64,000 nt of DNA from Nocardioides nitrophenolicus (GCF_016907515.1 NZ_JAFBBY010000001.1:496001-560000); one strand, 5' to 3'; counted from the stretch's first letter, positions 32,124 to 40,895 are shown. The notes: generated by a model not told the origin, from the sequence alone. A program made the numbers and translations.

Positions 32124-32555
32124 ATGCGCATCGCTGACGTGCTCCAGTCGAAGTCGCTTCGCGACGTGGTCACCATCAGTCCCGAGGCGGGGGTCCGCGA
32201 GCTCCTCGCCGTGCTCTCCGAGCACAACATCGGCGCGGTGGTGGTGAGCGCCGACGGCGCCTCCCTCGACGGGATCGTGTCCGAGCGCGACGTCGTACGC
32301 CGCCTCCACAGCGACGGCACGGTCATCAACAACGTCGTCTCGGCGATCATGACCACCGAGGTCAGCACCTGCTCCCCCGACGACGACCTCGACGAGGTGC
32401 TCGCGGTGATGACCGAGCGCCGGTTCCGCCACATCCCCGCGACCGACGGCGATCGGGTCGTCGGGATCGTGAGCATCGGCGACCTGGTCAAGCACAAGAT
32501 CGACCAGTTGCAGTTCGAGCGCGACCAGCTCGACTCCTACGTGCACCAGTCCTGA
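32124..32555 (+). CDS. CBS-pair domain protein
   Basis: 143 residues made of two CBS motifs and little else: VVTISPEAGVRELLAVLSEHNIGAVVVSADGASLDGIVSERDVVRRL (about 15-62) and ISTEVSTCSPDDDLDEVLAVMTERRFRHIPATDGDRVVGIVSIGDLVKHKI region (about 75-128), then a helical tail. Stand-alone CBS pairs bind adenine nucleotides and act as energy sensors for partner proteins; the partner is not evident here. The ATG is leaderless after TAACCT. The stop abuts the second 32-bp repeat array. Confidence 0.85.
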   Translation: MRIADVLQSKSLRDVVTISPEAGVRELLAVLSEHNIGAVVVSADGASLDGIVSERDVVRRLHSDGTVINNVVSAIMTTEVSTCSPDDDLDEVLAVMTERRFRHIPATDGDRVVGIVSIGDLVKHKIDQLQFERDQLDSYVHQS

Positions 32556-32736
32556 CCGACCCGGCACGAACTGGCTCCCGGATCCCGCCGACCCGGCAGA
32601 AACTCGTCTGCTGAACGCGCTGACCCGGCAGAAAGTGTCCCGCGCACGAGCCACTTTCTGCCGGGTCGGCGCGATCTCGGGGCCACGTTCTGCCGGGTCG
32701 GCGCGAATCCGGAGCTACTTTCTGACGGGTCGCGCG
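32556..32736. repeat. 32-bp periodic inverted repeat array, copy B
   Basis: Six units of the same family as the array at 456-590. Plus-strand cores begin at 32556, 32588 and 32620; minus-strand cores begin (as complements) at 32659, 32691 and 32723. Spacing is 32 bp every time within each half. Cores vary slightly (CCGACCCGGCACGAA, CCGACCCGGCAGAAA, CTGACCCGGCAGAAA). The array fills the whole gap between the convergent CBS and hydrolase genes, begins directly after the CBS stop, and overlaps the last codons of the hydrolase. Each gene's transcript meets the units in the same orientation. Confidence 0.85.
32622..32667. terminator. central hairpin of array B, bidirectional terminator candidate
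   Basis: GACCCGGCAGAAAGTG (32622-32637) and its exact complement (32652-32667) form a 16-bp stem around 14 bases. Symmetric, no T tract; placed between convergent stops. Confidence 0.65.
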
Positions 32737-33695
32737 TGCCGGACCACCCCGTCGACGGCGGCGAGGAAGACCGGCCGCCACCGGTGTACGTCGAAGACCA
32801 CCGACGCGTGGCCACCCGGCGTCTCGTGCACGGTGGCGCCGGGGATCGCGGCGGCGAGGGCGCGCTGGCGGGCGGTCGGGATGGCGTGGTCGCGAGCGGT
32901 GACCACCACGGCCGTGGGTACGTCGATCTCGCCGAGCCAGGGGCGGGCGTCGAAGCGGCCGAGGGCGCCGAGCACCTCGGGCATCGCCCAGGCGCTGGTG
33001 GCGCGGAACTCGCCCCAGGCCCAGGTCGACATCTCGGCGCCGAGGTGCCGGTCGTCGGCGAGGGCCGCGCGCACGTCCAGCACCCGCTCCAGGTAGCGCC
33101 CGCGGAAGCGGTCGTTGACCAGCCCGAGCACCGGGTAGAACATCGCGTCGCCGACGCTCCCCCGCCAGTACGCGGCGGTCGAGGCGAGCACCAGGCCGGC
33201 GGTCCGGTCACGGTGCCGGCGCCAGAAGAGCTGGGCGAGCGCGCCGCCCATGGAGTACCCGACGGCGACCACCGCCCCGATCCCGAGGACGTCGAGCGCC
33301 GCGGCCGCGTCGTCGACGCACTCCTCGAGGGAGAACCGCTCCGAGGCGATGCCGCGACCGTGCCAGCGCTGGTCGAGCATCACCACCCGGTGCGTACGGC
33401 GCAGCTCGTCGAGGGTGCTGAACCAGGTGAGGTACGACGTGGTGGCCAGCCCGTGGAACAGCAGCAGCGTCGGCGCGCCCGGCTCCGGCTCGCCGGTGTC
33501 GACGACGAAGGTCTCGCCGCGCCCGGGCAGGTCGAGCATCCGGCCCTCGGGGAGCGTGGGCAGCTCGGGGAAGCGCTGGGTACGCCGGATGCCGGCGCGC
33601 ACGCCGTGGACGGCGACCCCGCCGGCGGTACGGCCGACGAGCAGGCCGGCGGACAGGCCGGCGGACAGGCCGGCGGACAGGAGCGCGCGGGTCAC
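32715..33695 (-). CDS. alpha/beta hydrolase
   Basis: 326 residues. Canonical lipase/esterase features: LLLFHGLATTSYLTWFSTL, nucleophile elbow VGYSMGGALAQLFWRR near residue 150, VVVTARDHAIP acid loop near 272 and PGGHASVVFD histidine near 303. GTG start overlapping the WS/DGAT stop by 4 bp. The N terminus carries a degenerate 12-bp tandem repeat (LSAGLSAGLSAGLL). The final residues RPVRK are encoded by repeat array B. Last gene of the lipid operon; probably hydrolyses an acyl ester made or used by its neighbours. Confidence 0.82.
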   Translation of the reverse strand: MTRALLSAGLSAGLSAGLLVGRTAGGVAVHGVRAGIRRTQRFPELPTLPEGRMLDLPGRGETFVVDTGEPEPGAPTLLLFHGLATTSYLTWFSTLDELRRTHRVVMLDQRWHGRGIASERFSLEECVDDAAAALDVLGIGAVVAVGYSMGGALAQLFWRRHRDRTAGLVLASTAAYWRGSVGDAMFYPVLGLVNDRFRGRYLERVLDVRAALADDRHLGAEMSTWAWGEFRATSAWAMPEVLGALGRFDARPWLGEIDVPTAVVVTARDHAIPTARQRALAAAIPGATVHETPGGHASVVFDVHRWRPVFLAAVDGVVRHARPVRK

Positions 33696-35143
33696 GCAGG
33701 GTCCCTTCGCAGAGTTGGCGCCGTGGCGGGCGGCGCGAGGTCGAGCTCGGCCAGCGCAGCCGGGAAGTACGACGCCAGGACGTGCACGTCGGGCAGCAGG
33801 TCGGGGCAGGCGAGCAGCGAGAAGTTCATCCGGTCGACATAGGACCAGACGGTGACGTTGAGCCCGATCCCGTCGACGAGCGGTCCGACGCTGAACAGGT
33901 CGGCGAGCCGGGCGCCGCCGACCGTCGCGGGCTCGCGCGGGCCGGGCACGTTGGAGACGATCGCCGAGAAGGCGGCCGGGTGCCAGGAGGCCGCGTTGAG
34001 CCGGGAGTAGGCACGCACGGCGGCCGCGAACGGCCGCGGCGGGGTGAACTGGGACCAGTCGGCGAGGATCGACGTACCGAGCCGGGCCTGGATCCGCTTG
34101 GCGTCGGAGGTCGTCCGGGCGATCGTCCGCAGCCGCTCGACGGGGTCGTCGACGTCCGTCGCCAGGGTGGTGAAGAGGTTGGAGACCCGGTTGCCGCCCA
34201 GCCGCGGGACGGCGTCGCGCTCGTCGGCGCTCACCGGTACGCCGGCCAGCAGTGAAGACGCGGGGCGCTCGTCGTGGTCGGCCAGCCACCGGCGCAGTGC
34301 GCCGGAGACGGTCGCCAGGACCAGGTCGTTGAGGGTGACCCCGTCGTGCTGGGCGCGAATCCGCTTGAGCTCCGGGAGCGACAGCGTGACGGTCGCGAAC
34401 GAGCGCAGCGGCGTCAGCGCGCCGTTGAACGACACTCTCGGCGCGTGCACGACCGGCAGCGGCGAGCGGGCGCCGGCGCGGCGCTCGCGGAGCACGCCGA
34501 GGATCCCGATCAGGGTGCGCCGCAGCAGCCCGGGCAGGCTGCCGACCTGAGCCGCGGCGTCGGCCCAGGCATGGCGCAGCAGGTCGATCCGGCCGGGGAG
34601 GCGGTCGGTGACGGCGTACTCCTCCTGCACCGCCTCGGGCGTCGCTGCGGAGCGGACGTCGGTCACGTTGGCGAGCAGTGCGTTGGCCGCGGCGCCGTCG
34701 GCCAGGGCGTGGTGCATCTTGCCGACGACCGCGACCCGGCCACCATCCAGCCCCTCGCAGTAGTGCAGCTCCCACAGCGGCCGGTCGCGATGGAGCGGCG
34801 TGCTCGCGATCATCCCGATCAGCTGCTCCAGCTCACGCATGCCGCCCGCGCCGTGGGGGCCGCCGACCCGGTGCCGTCGGATGTGGTGGGGCACGTCGAT
34901 CCGCGGTTGGGTCACCCAGACCGGGTGGTTGAGGCCGAACGGCACCTCCACCACGCGCCGGCGCAGGGGCGGGAGCCGCTTGAGCCGGGCGAGCAGGCCG
35001 GCCACGAAGGCGTCGTAGGTCAGGGCGTCGTCGGCCTCGAGGATCGCGATCTTGAGGGTGTGCATGTGCACCGACGGGGTCTCCATGTAGAGGAAGCCCG
35101 CGTCGATGCCCGCCATCCGCTCGATGGCCGGGCGCACGTTCAC
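33692..35143 (-). CDS. wax ester synthase/diacylglycerol acyltransferase (WS/DGAT)
   Basis: 483 residues. The active-site HHxxxDG is present as MHHALADGAAANALL near 143-157. Family context includes GIDAGFLYMETPSVHMHTL at the start, RPLWELHYCEGL before the active site, LNDLVLATVSGALRRWL near 290, and GNRVSNLFTTL plus SAIVSNVPGPREP in the C-terminal domain. These enzymes esterify acyl-CoA to diacylglycerol or fatty alcohols for storage lipid. GTG start overlaps the ligase stop by GTGA. The order ligase, acyltransferase and WS/DGAT in one operon fits a complete route from fatty acid to neutral lipid. Confidence 0.92.
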   Translation of the reverse strand: MNVRPAIERMAGIDAGFLYMETPSVHMHTLKIAILEADDALTYDAFVAGLLARLKRLPPLRRRVVEVPFGLNHPVWVTQPRIDVPHHIRRHRVGGPHGAGGMRELEQLIGMIASTPLHRDRPLWELHYCEGLDGGRVAVVGKMHHALADGAAANALLANVTDVRSAATPEAVQEEYAVTDRLPGRIDLLRHAWADAAAQVGSLPGLLRRTLIGILGVLRERRAGARSPLPVVHAPRVSFNGALTPLRSFATVTLSLPELKRIRAQHDGVTLNDLVLATVSGALRRWLADHDERPASSLLAGVPVSADERDAVPRLGGNRVSNLFTTLATDVDDPVERLRTIARTTSDAKRIQARLGTSILADWSQFTPPRPFAAAVRAYSRLNAASWHPAAFSAIVSNVPGPREPATVGGARLADLFSVGPLVDGIGLNVTVWSYVDRMNFSLLACPDLLPDVHVLASYFPAALAELDLAPPATAPTLRRDPA

Positions 35144-36765
35144 GACGCCACCCCCGGCAGCTCGCGGACCATGATCTTGCCCGAGGCGTTGCGCGGCAGC
35201 GCGTCGAGGACGACGACCTCGCGGGGGACCTTGTAGCCGGCGAGCTGCGCCTTGACGTGCGCCTTCAGGTCGTCGGGCGAGGCCTCGCCGGACAGCGCGA
35301 CGTACGCCGCCAGCCGCTGGCCGTAGGCCTCGTCGTCGACGCCGATCACGACCACCTCGCGGACGGCCGGGTGCGCGCCGAGCACCTTCTCGACCTCGAT
35401 CGGGTAGACGTTCTCGCCGCCCGAGACGATCATGTCGTCGTCGCGGCCGACCACGTAGAGACGCCCGGAGGCGTCGAGGCGACCGACGTCGCCGCTGACC
35501 ATGTAGCCGTCGAGGAACTCCTTCTCCGCGCCGGCGGTGTAGCCGTCGAAGGGCGACGCGCCGCGGACCAGGATCCGCCCGACCACGCCGGGGCCGACCT
35601 CGCGGCCGGCGTCGTCGACGACGCGCAGGAGGGTGCCGCGGACCGGCCGGCCCGCGGTGTCGGCGGCGTGGCGCAGGTCGGCCGGGCGGGCGACGCTGAT
35701 CTGGCCGGCCTCGGTCGCGTTGTAGCTGTTGTGGACCAGGTCGCCGTAGCGGTCCATGAACGCGAGCACCGACTGCGGCCGCATCCGCGAGCCGCTCGCC
35801 GAGACGAAGCGCAGCGAGCGCAGCGAGTAGCGGTCGAGCACGGCCGGGGGCAGGTCCATGATCCGCTCGAGCATGACCGGTACGACGCTCAGCCCGCGCG
35901 CCCGGTGCTCGTCGACGAGCGCGAGCGTCGCCTCCGGGTCGAACCGGCGGCGGGTGACGACCGTGCAGGTCATCGTCGCCGCGATCACGAGCTGCCCGAA
36001 GCCCCACGCGTGGAACATCGGCGCCGCCACGACGACCGTCTCCTCGCCACGCCACGGGATCATCTCGAGCATGCCGGCGAGCTCGTCCGCGCCGCCCCCA
36101 CTGCGGCGCGCGCCCTTGGGCGTCCCGGTGGTGCCGGAGGTGAGCAGCACGACGCGGCCGCGCTGGGCGGGCCGCGGCGGCACCCGCCCGGCGTAGCGGG
36201 CGACCAGGCCCTCGATGCTCAGCACCTCCGTGGAGACCGGGGAGTCGGTCCAGCCGAGCACCTCGACCAGGCCCGGCACCCGGGACCGGGCGTCGGCGAC
36301 GACGCCAGCGAACTCCTCGTCGTAGAGGATCACCCGGGCGCCCTCGCGCTCCATCACGTCGGCGAGCTGGGGTCCGGAGAAGCCGGTGTTGAGCAGCAGC
36401 GCGCTCGCGCCGAGCCGGGAGCTGCCGATCAGCGCGTCCACGAAGCCGCGATGGTTGCGGCACAGGATCGCGACGGTGCCGACCTGGTCGGCGCCGGCCA
36501 CGTCGCGCAGGCCGACGGCGAGCGCGGCGGAGCGGTCCTGCAGGTCCTGCCAGGTCAGCGTGCCGCGCTCGTCGACGAGGGCCGGGCCGTGCGGACGTCG
36601 TACGGCGGCGAGGGCGAAGCTGGTCGTCGCATTGGTCCCCTGCCGGCGCAGGATCCGGACCAGGCGGACGTACTTGGCCGGGCTCATCGGCACCAGCATC
36701 CGGCTGCCGACGAGCATCCGGAGCACCCACAGCTGGGTGCGGAGCCGGGCGAGCGCGCCGCTCAT
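35140..36765 (-). CDS. acyl-CoA synthetase (AMP-binding)
   Basis: 541 residues of the adenylate-forming family: P-loop-like VVLLTSGTTGTPKGARRSGGG near 200-220, AAPMFHAWGFGQLV, YNATEAGQIS near 335 (A5 motif), VSGDVGRLDASGRLYVVGRDDDMIVSGGENVYPIEVE (A7-A8) and the catalytic lysine in LPRNASGKIMVREL at the end. It activates a fatty acid to acyl-CoA with ATP. The N-terminal region has a hydrophobic, basic helix pair (LRTQLWVLRMLVGSRMLVPMSPAKYVRLVRILR) that may associate with the membrane. ATG overlaps the upstream acyltransferase stop (ATGA). Confidence 0.9.
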   Translation of the reverse strand: MSGALARLRTQLWVLRMLVGSRMLVPMSPAKYVRLVRILRRQGTNATTSFALAAVRRPHGPALVDERGTLTWQDLQDRSAALAVGLRDVAGADQVGTVAILCRNHRGFVDALIGSSRLGASALLLNTGFSGPQLADVMEREGARVILYDEEFAGVVADARSRVPGLVEVLGWTDSPVSTEVLSIEGLVARYAGRVPPRPAQRGRVVLLTSGTTGTPKGARRSGGGADELAGMLEMIPWRGEETVVVAAPMFHAWGFGQLVIAATMTCTVVTRRRFDPEATLALVDEHRARGLSVVPVMLERIMDLPPAVLDRYSLRSLRFVSASGSRMRPQSVLAFMDRYGDLVHNSYNATEAGQISVARPADLRHAADTAGRPVRGTLLRVVDDAGREVGPGVVGRILVRGASPFDGYTAGAEKEFLDGYMVSGDVGRLDASGRLYVVGRDDDMIVSGGENVYPIEVEKVLGAHPAVREVVVIGVDDEAYGQRLAAYVALSGEASPDDLKAHVKAQLAGYKVPREVVVLDALPRNASGKIMVRELPGVAS

Positions 36766-37544
36766 CCCAGCACCGGGAACCGGCGCCCACGCGCCAGCGC
36801 GGCCAGCGCGGCCTCCATCCGGCCGCGGACCACGCGGTCGACCTCGACCAGGTCGGGATCCGGGCCGAACTCGGCCTCGAGGTCGATCGGATCGAGCACC
36901 CGGGTGCTGATCTTGGTCGGCAGCGGCAGGTTGAGCGGTGCGGGGACCAGTCCGAACGGGAAGCCGAGGCCGATCGGGAACAGGTCGGTGCGCATCAGCC
37001 GGCGCAGCGGCGAGCGGCGTCCGATCCACTCGCCGCGGGTGAGGAAGAGCTGGGACTCCTGTCCGCCGAGCGACACCACCGGCACGATCGGCACGCCGGC
37101 CCGGAGCGCCGTGCGGAGGTAGCCGGTGCGGCCGTTGAAGTCGACGACCTTCGACTGCAGCGTGGGCCGGAAGGTGTCGTGGTCGCCGCCGGGGAAGACG
37201 ATGGTGACCCCACCGCCGGTGAGGATCTCGTGGGCCGCCTCGCGGGTGGCGTTGACGAAGCCGAACCTGCGCATCACCGGACCGGCGGCCCCCGTGAAGA
37301 GCAGGTCGTGCGCCAGGCAGTAGAGCGGCCGCTCGGCACCGAAGACGTCGGCGAAGGCGACCGCGATGATCGGCACGTCCATCGGCGTCAGGCCGCCGGA
37401 GTGGTTGCCGACGATGAGAGCGCCACCGTCGGGAACCTTCTCCATGCCGCTGACGCTGGAGCGGAAGTAGCCCCTCATCGCGAGCTTGAGCAGCGGCAGC
37501 GCCGCGGCGACGTACGCCGGGTCGCGGCCGGAGAGCGCGCTCAC
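36762..37544 (-). CDS. lysophospholipid acyltransferase family protein (PlsC-like)
   Basis: 260 residues. Acyltransferase block I is present as NHSGGLTPMD near 48-57 (H-x4-D form with the last Asp), block III as FPGGDHDTFRP near 120 and a proline-rich block IV (IVPVVSLGG). It transfers an acyl chain from acyl-CoA to a lyso-lipid. GTG start overlaps the hydrolase stop upstream by 4 bp. The adjacent acyl-CoA synthetase could supply its donor, and the WS/DGAT could act on its product. Confidence 0.85.
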   Translation of the reverse strand: MSALSGRDPAYVAAALPLLKLAMRGYFRSSVSGMEKVPDGGALIVGNHSGGLTPMDVPIIAVAFADVFGAERPLYCLAHDLLFTGAAGPVMRRFGFVNATREAAHEILTGGGVTIVFPGGDHDTFRPTLQSKVVDFNGRTGYLRTALRAGVPIVPVVSLGGQESQLFLTRGEWIGRRSPLRRLMRTDLFPIGLGFPFGLVPAPLNLPLPTKISTRVLDPIDLEAEFGPDPDLVEVDRVVRGRMEAALAALARGRRFPVLG

Positions 37545-38362
37545 GACGCGGTCCCGGCGACCAGCGCGCGGCCGATCCGCGACCAGCCGAACGGCTGCCA
37601 GGCGGCCGGGTCCTGGCGCAGCCGGTCGACCACCACGGAGAGCACCAACGGGCTGGCGACCATGCCGACGTGGCTGCTGACCACCTCGACGTTCTCGGCG
37701 GGCGGGTGGCCGTCGGACCCGTCCCGCTCGTCGACGGTGCAGCCGCGCCACGGGACGATGCCGTCACTCCTGGACCACACGGCGGTGAGCGGCACCGGCA
37801 CCGGGCCGCGGAGCCGCTCGACGATCTCCCGGGCGTCGGCGACGATGCCGTGCTTGGCCCGGGAGCGCTCGAACATGCCGGTCGCGCGGGTCCGCTCCCC
37901 CTCGGCGCGCCACGGCGAGCCGAGGCAGACCACCTGGCGCACCCGGTCGGGACGCTCGTGGGCCAGCCACCGGGCCAGCAGGCCGCCGAAGCTCCAGCCC
38001 ACGACGCTCACCGGCTCGTCGTAGCGCTCCGCGAGCTCGGCGAAGCGCCGCGGCAGGCCGGTGACGATCTGCTCGGTGAGGCCGTGGTTGCGGCCCAGCC
38101 CCCAGCCGTGGACCGCCCAGCCGCGCCGGGCCAGGTGGCCGCGGAGCCGACCGGTGAGTCGGTCGTCGGCCGCGAAGCCCGGCAGCACCAGGACCGGGCG
38201 GCCGGCCCCGAGCTCCCGCTCCCCCGGCAGCAGGTCGACGAGCCGCCCGGCGCCGTACTCCATGGTCCAACGGGGCAGCTCGAGCAGCAGCAGCCCGCGA
38301 TGCGGTCCGCCGCTCGCGGACGCCTCGGCGCCGTGGTCGTGGAAGTCGTACACCTGGCTCAC
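37541..38362 (-). CDS. alpha/beta hydrolase, first gene of the lipid operon
   Basis: 273 residues: PVLVLPGFAADDRLTGRL (oxyanion strand), nucleophile elbow VVGWSFGGLLARWLA near 123, AVWSRSDGIVPW acid loop near 200 and SSHVGMVASPLV with the histidine near 232. It resembles triacylglycerol-lipase-like hydrolases of actinobacteria. GTG start at 38362, seven bases beyond the KstR-like operator, so the transcript has almost no leader. The whole operon (five genes to 32715) is linked by 4-bp overlaps. Confidence 0.82.
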   Translation of the reverse strand: MSQVYDFHDHGAEASASGGPHRGLLLLELPRWTMEYGAGRLVDLLPGERELGAGRPVLVLPGFAADDRLTGRLRGHLARRGWAVHGWGLGRNHGLTEQIVTGLPRRFAELAERYDEPVSVVGWSFGGLLARWLAHERPDRVRQVVCLGSPWRAEGERTRATGMFERSRAKHGIVADAREIVERLRGPVPVPLTAVWSRSDGIVPWRGCTVDERDGSDGHPPAENVEVVSSHVGMVASPLVLSVVVDRLRQDPAAWQPFGWSRIGRALVAGTAS

Positions 38363-38368
38363 CCCATG

Positions 38369-38382
38369 TAGAACACGTTCTA
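38369..38382. promoter_or_regulatory. KstR-type operator
   Basis: TAGAACACGTTCTA is a perfect inverted repeat of TAGAAC around AC and fits the mycobacterial/rhodococcal KstR consensus TNNAACNNGTTNNA. It overlaps the promoter of the lipid operon: on the minus strand TTGCCC (about 38394-38389) could be the -35 and the region after the palindrome the -10. KstR represses sterol side-chain catabolism genes until a 3-oxo-cholestenoyl-CoA ligand binds. No kstR gene is in the window. Confidence 0.65.
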
Positions 38383-38456
38383 ATTTTGGGCAAGTATCCC
38401 CAGGGGTGGGGCCGACGGCAAGCGCGAGGAGCGCCGCGGGACGCAGATCACAGGCG

Positions 38457-40895
38457 TCAGCGGCGCAGCCGACCCGTCAGCCGGCGCCCAGCGGCACGCA
38501 GCCGACGGACCGGACCGAGGCCCGCCAGTCGGCGGCCGAGGCCACGAGCCCGCCGTGCGACCGAGCCGCGGATCCGCGCCAGGCCCGCCCGCCACGGCAC
38601 CGAGGCCAGCGAGAACCGGGCCACGATCCGGCGCCACCACGGGGTGGCCTTGCGGATCCGGCGCAGTGCGGTGTCGACGTCGGACCAGTAGGCCCGGGCC
38701 TCCTCGGGGGTCGGCTCGCCGTCGCCGTAGACGTGGCGGTCGGCGGTGTGGGCCAGGGTGACGACGGGGACGGCGTCGTAGCGCTCGGCGACGGCGTAGG
38801 CGCTCTCGCGCCGGGTGGACCCCGGAGCCGGGCGCACGCCGAGGTCGCGGGTGCGGTCGGCGAGCTCGCGCCAGGCGCCGGTCAGCCGCTGCGTCGTGTC
38901 GCCGGCCCGTCGCCGGCGACGCCGGCGCAGGAACTTGAACAGCAGCACGCCCCACAGCGGCGAGAGCAGCAGCGCGACCTTGGCGACGTCGAAGGCGATG
39001 CCGAGGATGGTGCCGAGCACGGCGAGGACGTCGAGCTCCTTGCGCTTGCCGTCGCCCTGCTGGAGGTTGTCGCTGGCCTCCTTCGGCTCCCCGGGGACGC
39101 GCGGCGGCTGCAGCACCTGCGGCTGCGGGTCCTCGTTCGGGTCGTCATTGGGACGACGCAGCTTCTTGTCCTCGGGCGGAGTCGGGTCGAAGGGCACCCA
39201 GCCCGCGCCGTCGAGCTTGACCTCGGTCCAGGCGCTGATGTTCTCGCCGCGGACGTCGCCGCCGCCCGGCGGCACCTTGAAGCCCATGACCACCCGGATC
39301 GGCAGGCCCATCCGCTGTCCGATCAGCGCCATCGCGGCGGCGTACTGCTCGGCGTCGCCGACCGGCGTCGGCGTCTTGGCGAGCTCGGCCAGCCGACTGG
39401 CGCCGTGGCCGGCGGGCACGTCGTCGTCGATGCCGTCGGAGTAGAAGCCGTGCTCCCGGAAGGCGTCGCGCAGGAACTGCGCGAGCGGGCCGCCGTCGCC
39501 GCCGGCGAAGCCGTCCTCGGCCTGCCAGCGCTTGACCCGCTCGACCAGCTCCTCGGGCACGATCGCGGGCGTCGGCAGCGAGACGGCGTGGTCGGCCGCG
39601 AGGACGGCGATCTCCTCCTCGACCAGGGGCGCGGGCTCGATCGCCTCGACCTCGAAGGTGGTGCCGCTCTCGACGCCGCCGATCTGGGCGACGGTCCCGG
39701 TCTCGCGGTTGATGACCAGCTCCGCGGCGGCCGCGCCATCGGTGCGGCCGTCCTTGAGCGGCGTCATCGACAGCGTCTCGCCGACGCTGGGCACCCACAC
39801 GCCGGTGTAGCCGGTGACGGTGATCTCGGCCCGGACCGTCGCCCGGGCGGCGGCGTCGGGGTCGTTGCGCATCCGCCGAAAGGTGCCGGAGTCATGGACC
39901 GCGTCGGGGCCGCCGGAGACGTTCCAGACGATGCCGTCGTAGGTGTCCATCACCGCGAGCCGCACCAGGGTGCCGGACTCGAGGCCGTCGACGGAGAAGA
40001 GCGACTCCTCGGTGCGCAGCGGCTCCTTCTTGTAGGCACGGAACTTCGCCAGCGGGCTGGGGTAGTCGTGGGGGTCGAACGGCGGGTCGACGTGGTCGCG
40101 CAGCACCACCCGGTTGGCCTCGGGGTCGGCGAGCGCGCCCAGCCCGGTCGCGGCGCCACCGGCCACTCCGACGACCACGAGCGTCGCCAGCACCCGGCGT
40201 CCCCAGCGCGCCCGGACCTGACGCAGCGAGCGCCAACGCAGCCACACCAGGGCGACCGCGGCGCCGGCCAGGCCCCGGGTCAGGGCGGCCTGGGCGGTGA
40301 TGTCACCGAAGGCCGAGGACAGCACCAGCACCAGGGCCAGGACGACGCCCGCCAGGCCCGGCCACCGCGAGCGCCACAGCAGCACCCCGGCCGCCAGCCC
40401 CCCGGCCAGGCCGGTGACCAGCGGGACGATGAGCACGACACCGGTCTCGGCCACCGGCACGGGCAGGGTGAGCGACTCGCGCCACGACTGCACCAGGCCG
40501 ACGACCAGGTCGTGCAGCGAGTCGGCCGTCGGCACGAAGCCGTTGCGGGTCCGGTCGGGTACGGCGACCGCGGAGCCGACCGCGAGATAGCCGGCCGCCG
40601 CCGCCAGGGCGGTGAGCCACGGTCCGAGGCGCCAGCGGGCCCCGGCCCACGCGACGGCCACCCCGAGCACCAGGCCGACCACGACCGCGACCAGCCAGCG
40701 CTGCCCGGCCCAGGCCTGCCCCAGCGGCCAGGCGCACAGCACCCCCAGGCCGACCACCAGGGCGGCGTCGACCAGCACCAGCCACCACGGGGGCAGCGCG
40801 CCCCGGCCGCGGCGGCGGTCCGGGACGATCAGCACCGGCCCGCTCCGGCTCGCGGAGCGCACGGGCGGCGCCGGCGGCGCGCTCGGGTGACTCAT
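38457..40895 (-). CDS. TgpA-like transglutaminase-fold membrane protein lacking the catalytic Cys and His
   Basis: 812 residues. N terminus: about six membrane helices (residues 35-245). Then an extracytoplasmic segment, the transglutaminase-fold domain (about 470-575), a helix near 655-675, and a basic cytoplasmic tail (about 680-812). The domain is easy to align: GDAEQYAAAMALIGQRMGLP is normally GDCEQFA..., ISAWTEVKLDGAGWVPFDP is normally xHAWVEV...GWVPFDP. Residue 515 is Ala (GCC) instead of Cys, residue 554 is Ser (AGC) instead of His, and Asp570 is kept. Spacings (39 and 16 residues) match active enzymes. So it should be inactive as a protease or transglutaminase and may serve as a binding scaffold. 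Overlaps DUF58 by ATGA. Confidence 0.85.
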   Translation of the reverse strand: MSHPSAPPAPPVRSASRSGPVLIVPDRRRGRGALPPWWLVLVDAALVVGLGVLCAWPLGQAWAGQRWLVAVVVGLVLGVAVAWAGARWRLGPWLTALAAAAGYLAVGSAVAVPDRTRNGFVPTADSLHDLVVGLVQSWRESLTLPVPVAETGVVLIVPLVTGLAGGLAAGVLLWRSRWPGLAGVVLALVLVLSSAFGDITAQAALTRGLAGAAVALVWLRWRSLRQVRARWGRRVLATLVVVGVAGGAATGLGALADPEANRVVLRDHVDPPFDPHDYPSPLAKFRAYKKEPLRTEESLFSVDGLESGTLVRLAVMDTYDGIVWNVSGGPDAVHDSGTFRRMRNDPDAAARATVRAEITVTGYTGVWVPSVGETLSMTPLKDGRTDGAAAAELVINRETGTVAQIGGVESGTTFEVEAIEPAPLVEEEIAVLAADHAVSLPTPAIVPEELVERVKRWQAEDGFAGGDGGPLAQFLRDAFREHGFYSDGIDDDVPAGHGASRLAELAKTPTPVGDAEQYAAAMALIGQRMGLPIRVVMGFKVPPGGGDVRGENISAWTEVKLDGAGWVPFDPTPPEDKKLRRPNDDPNEDPQPQVLQPPRVPGEPKEASDNLQQGDGKRKELDVLAVLGTILGIAFDVAKVALLLSPLWGVLLFKFLRRRRRRRAGDTTQRLTGAWRELADRTRDLGVRPAPGSTRRESAYAVAERYDAVPVVTLAHTADRHVYGDGEPTPEEARAYWSDVDTALRRIRKATPWWRRIVARFSLASVPWRAGLARIRGSVARRARGLGRRLAGLGPVRRLRAAGRRLTGRLRR

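Noticed and set aside
38457..40895. Frameshift or pseudogene explaining the missing transglutaminase residues
   Set aside because: The frame is intact over 812 codons, with normal spacing and conserved flanking residues; the changes are clean codon substitutions (GCC, AGC).
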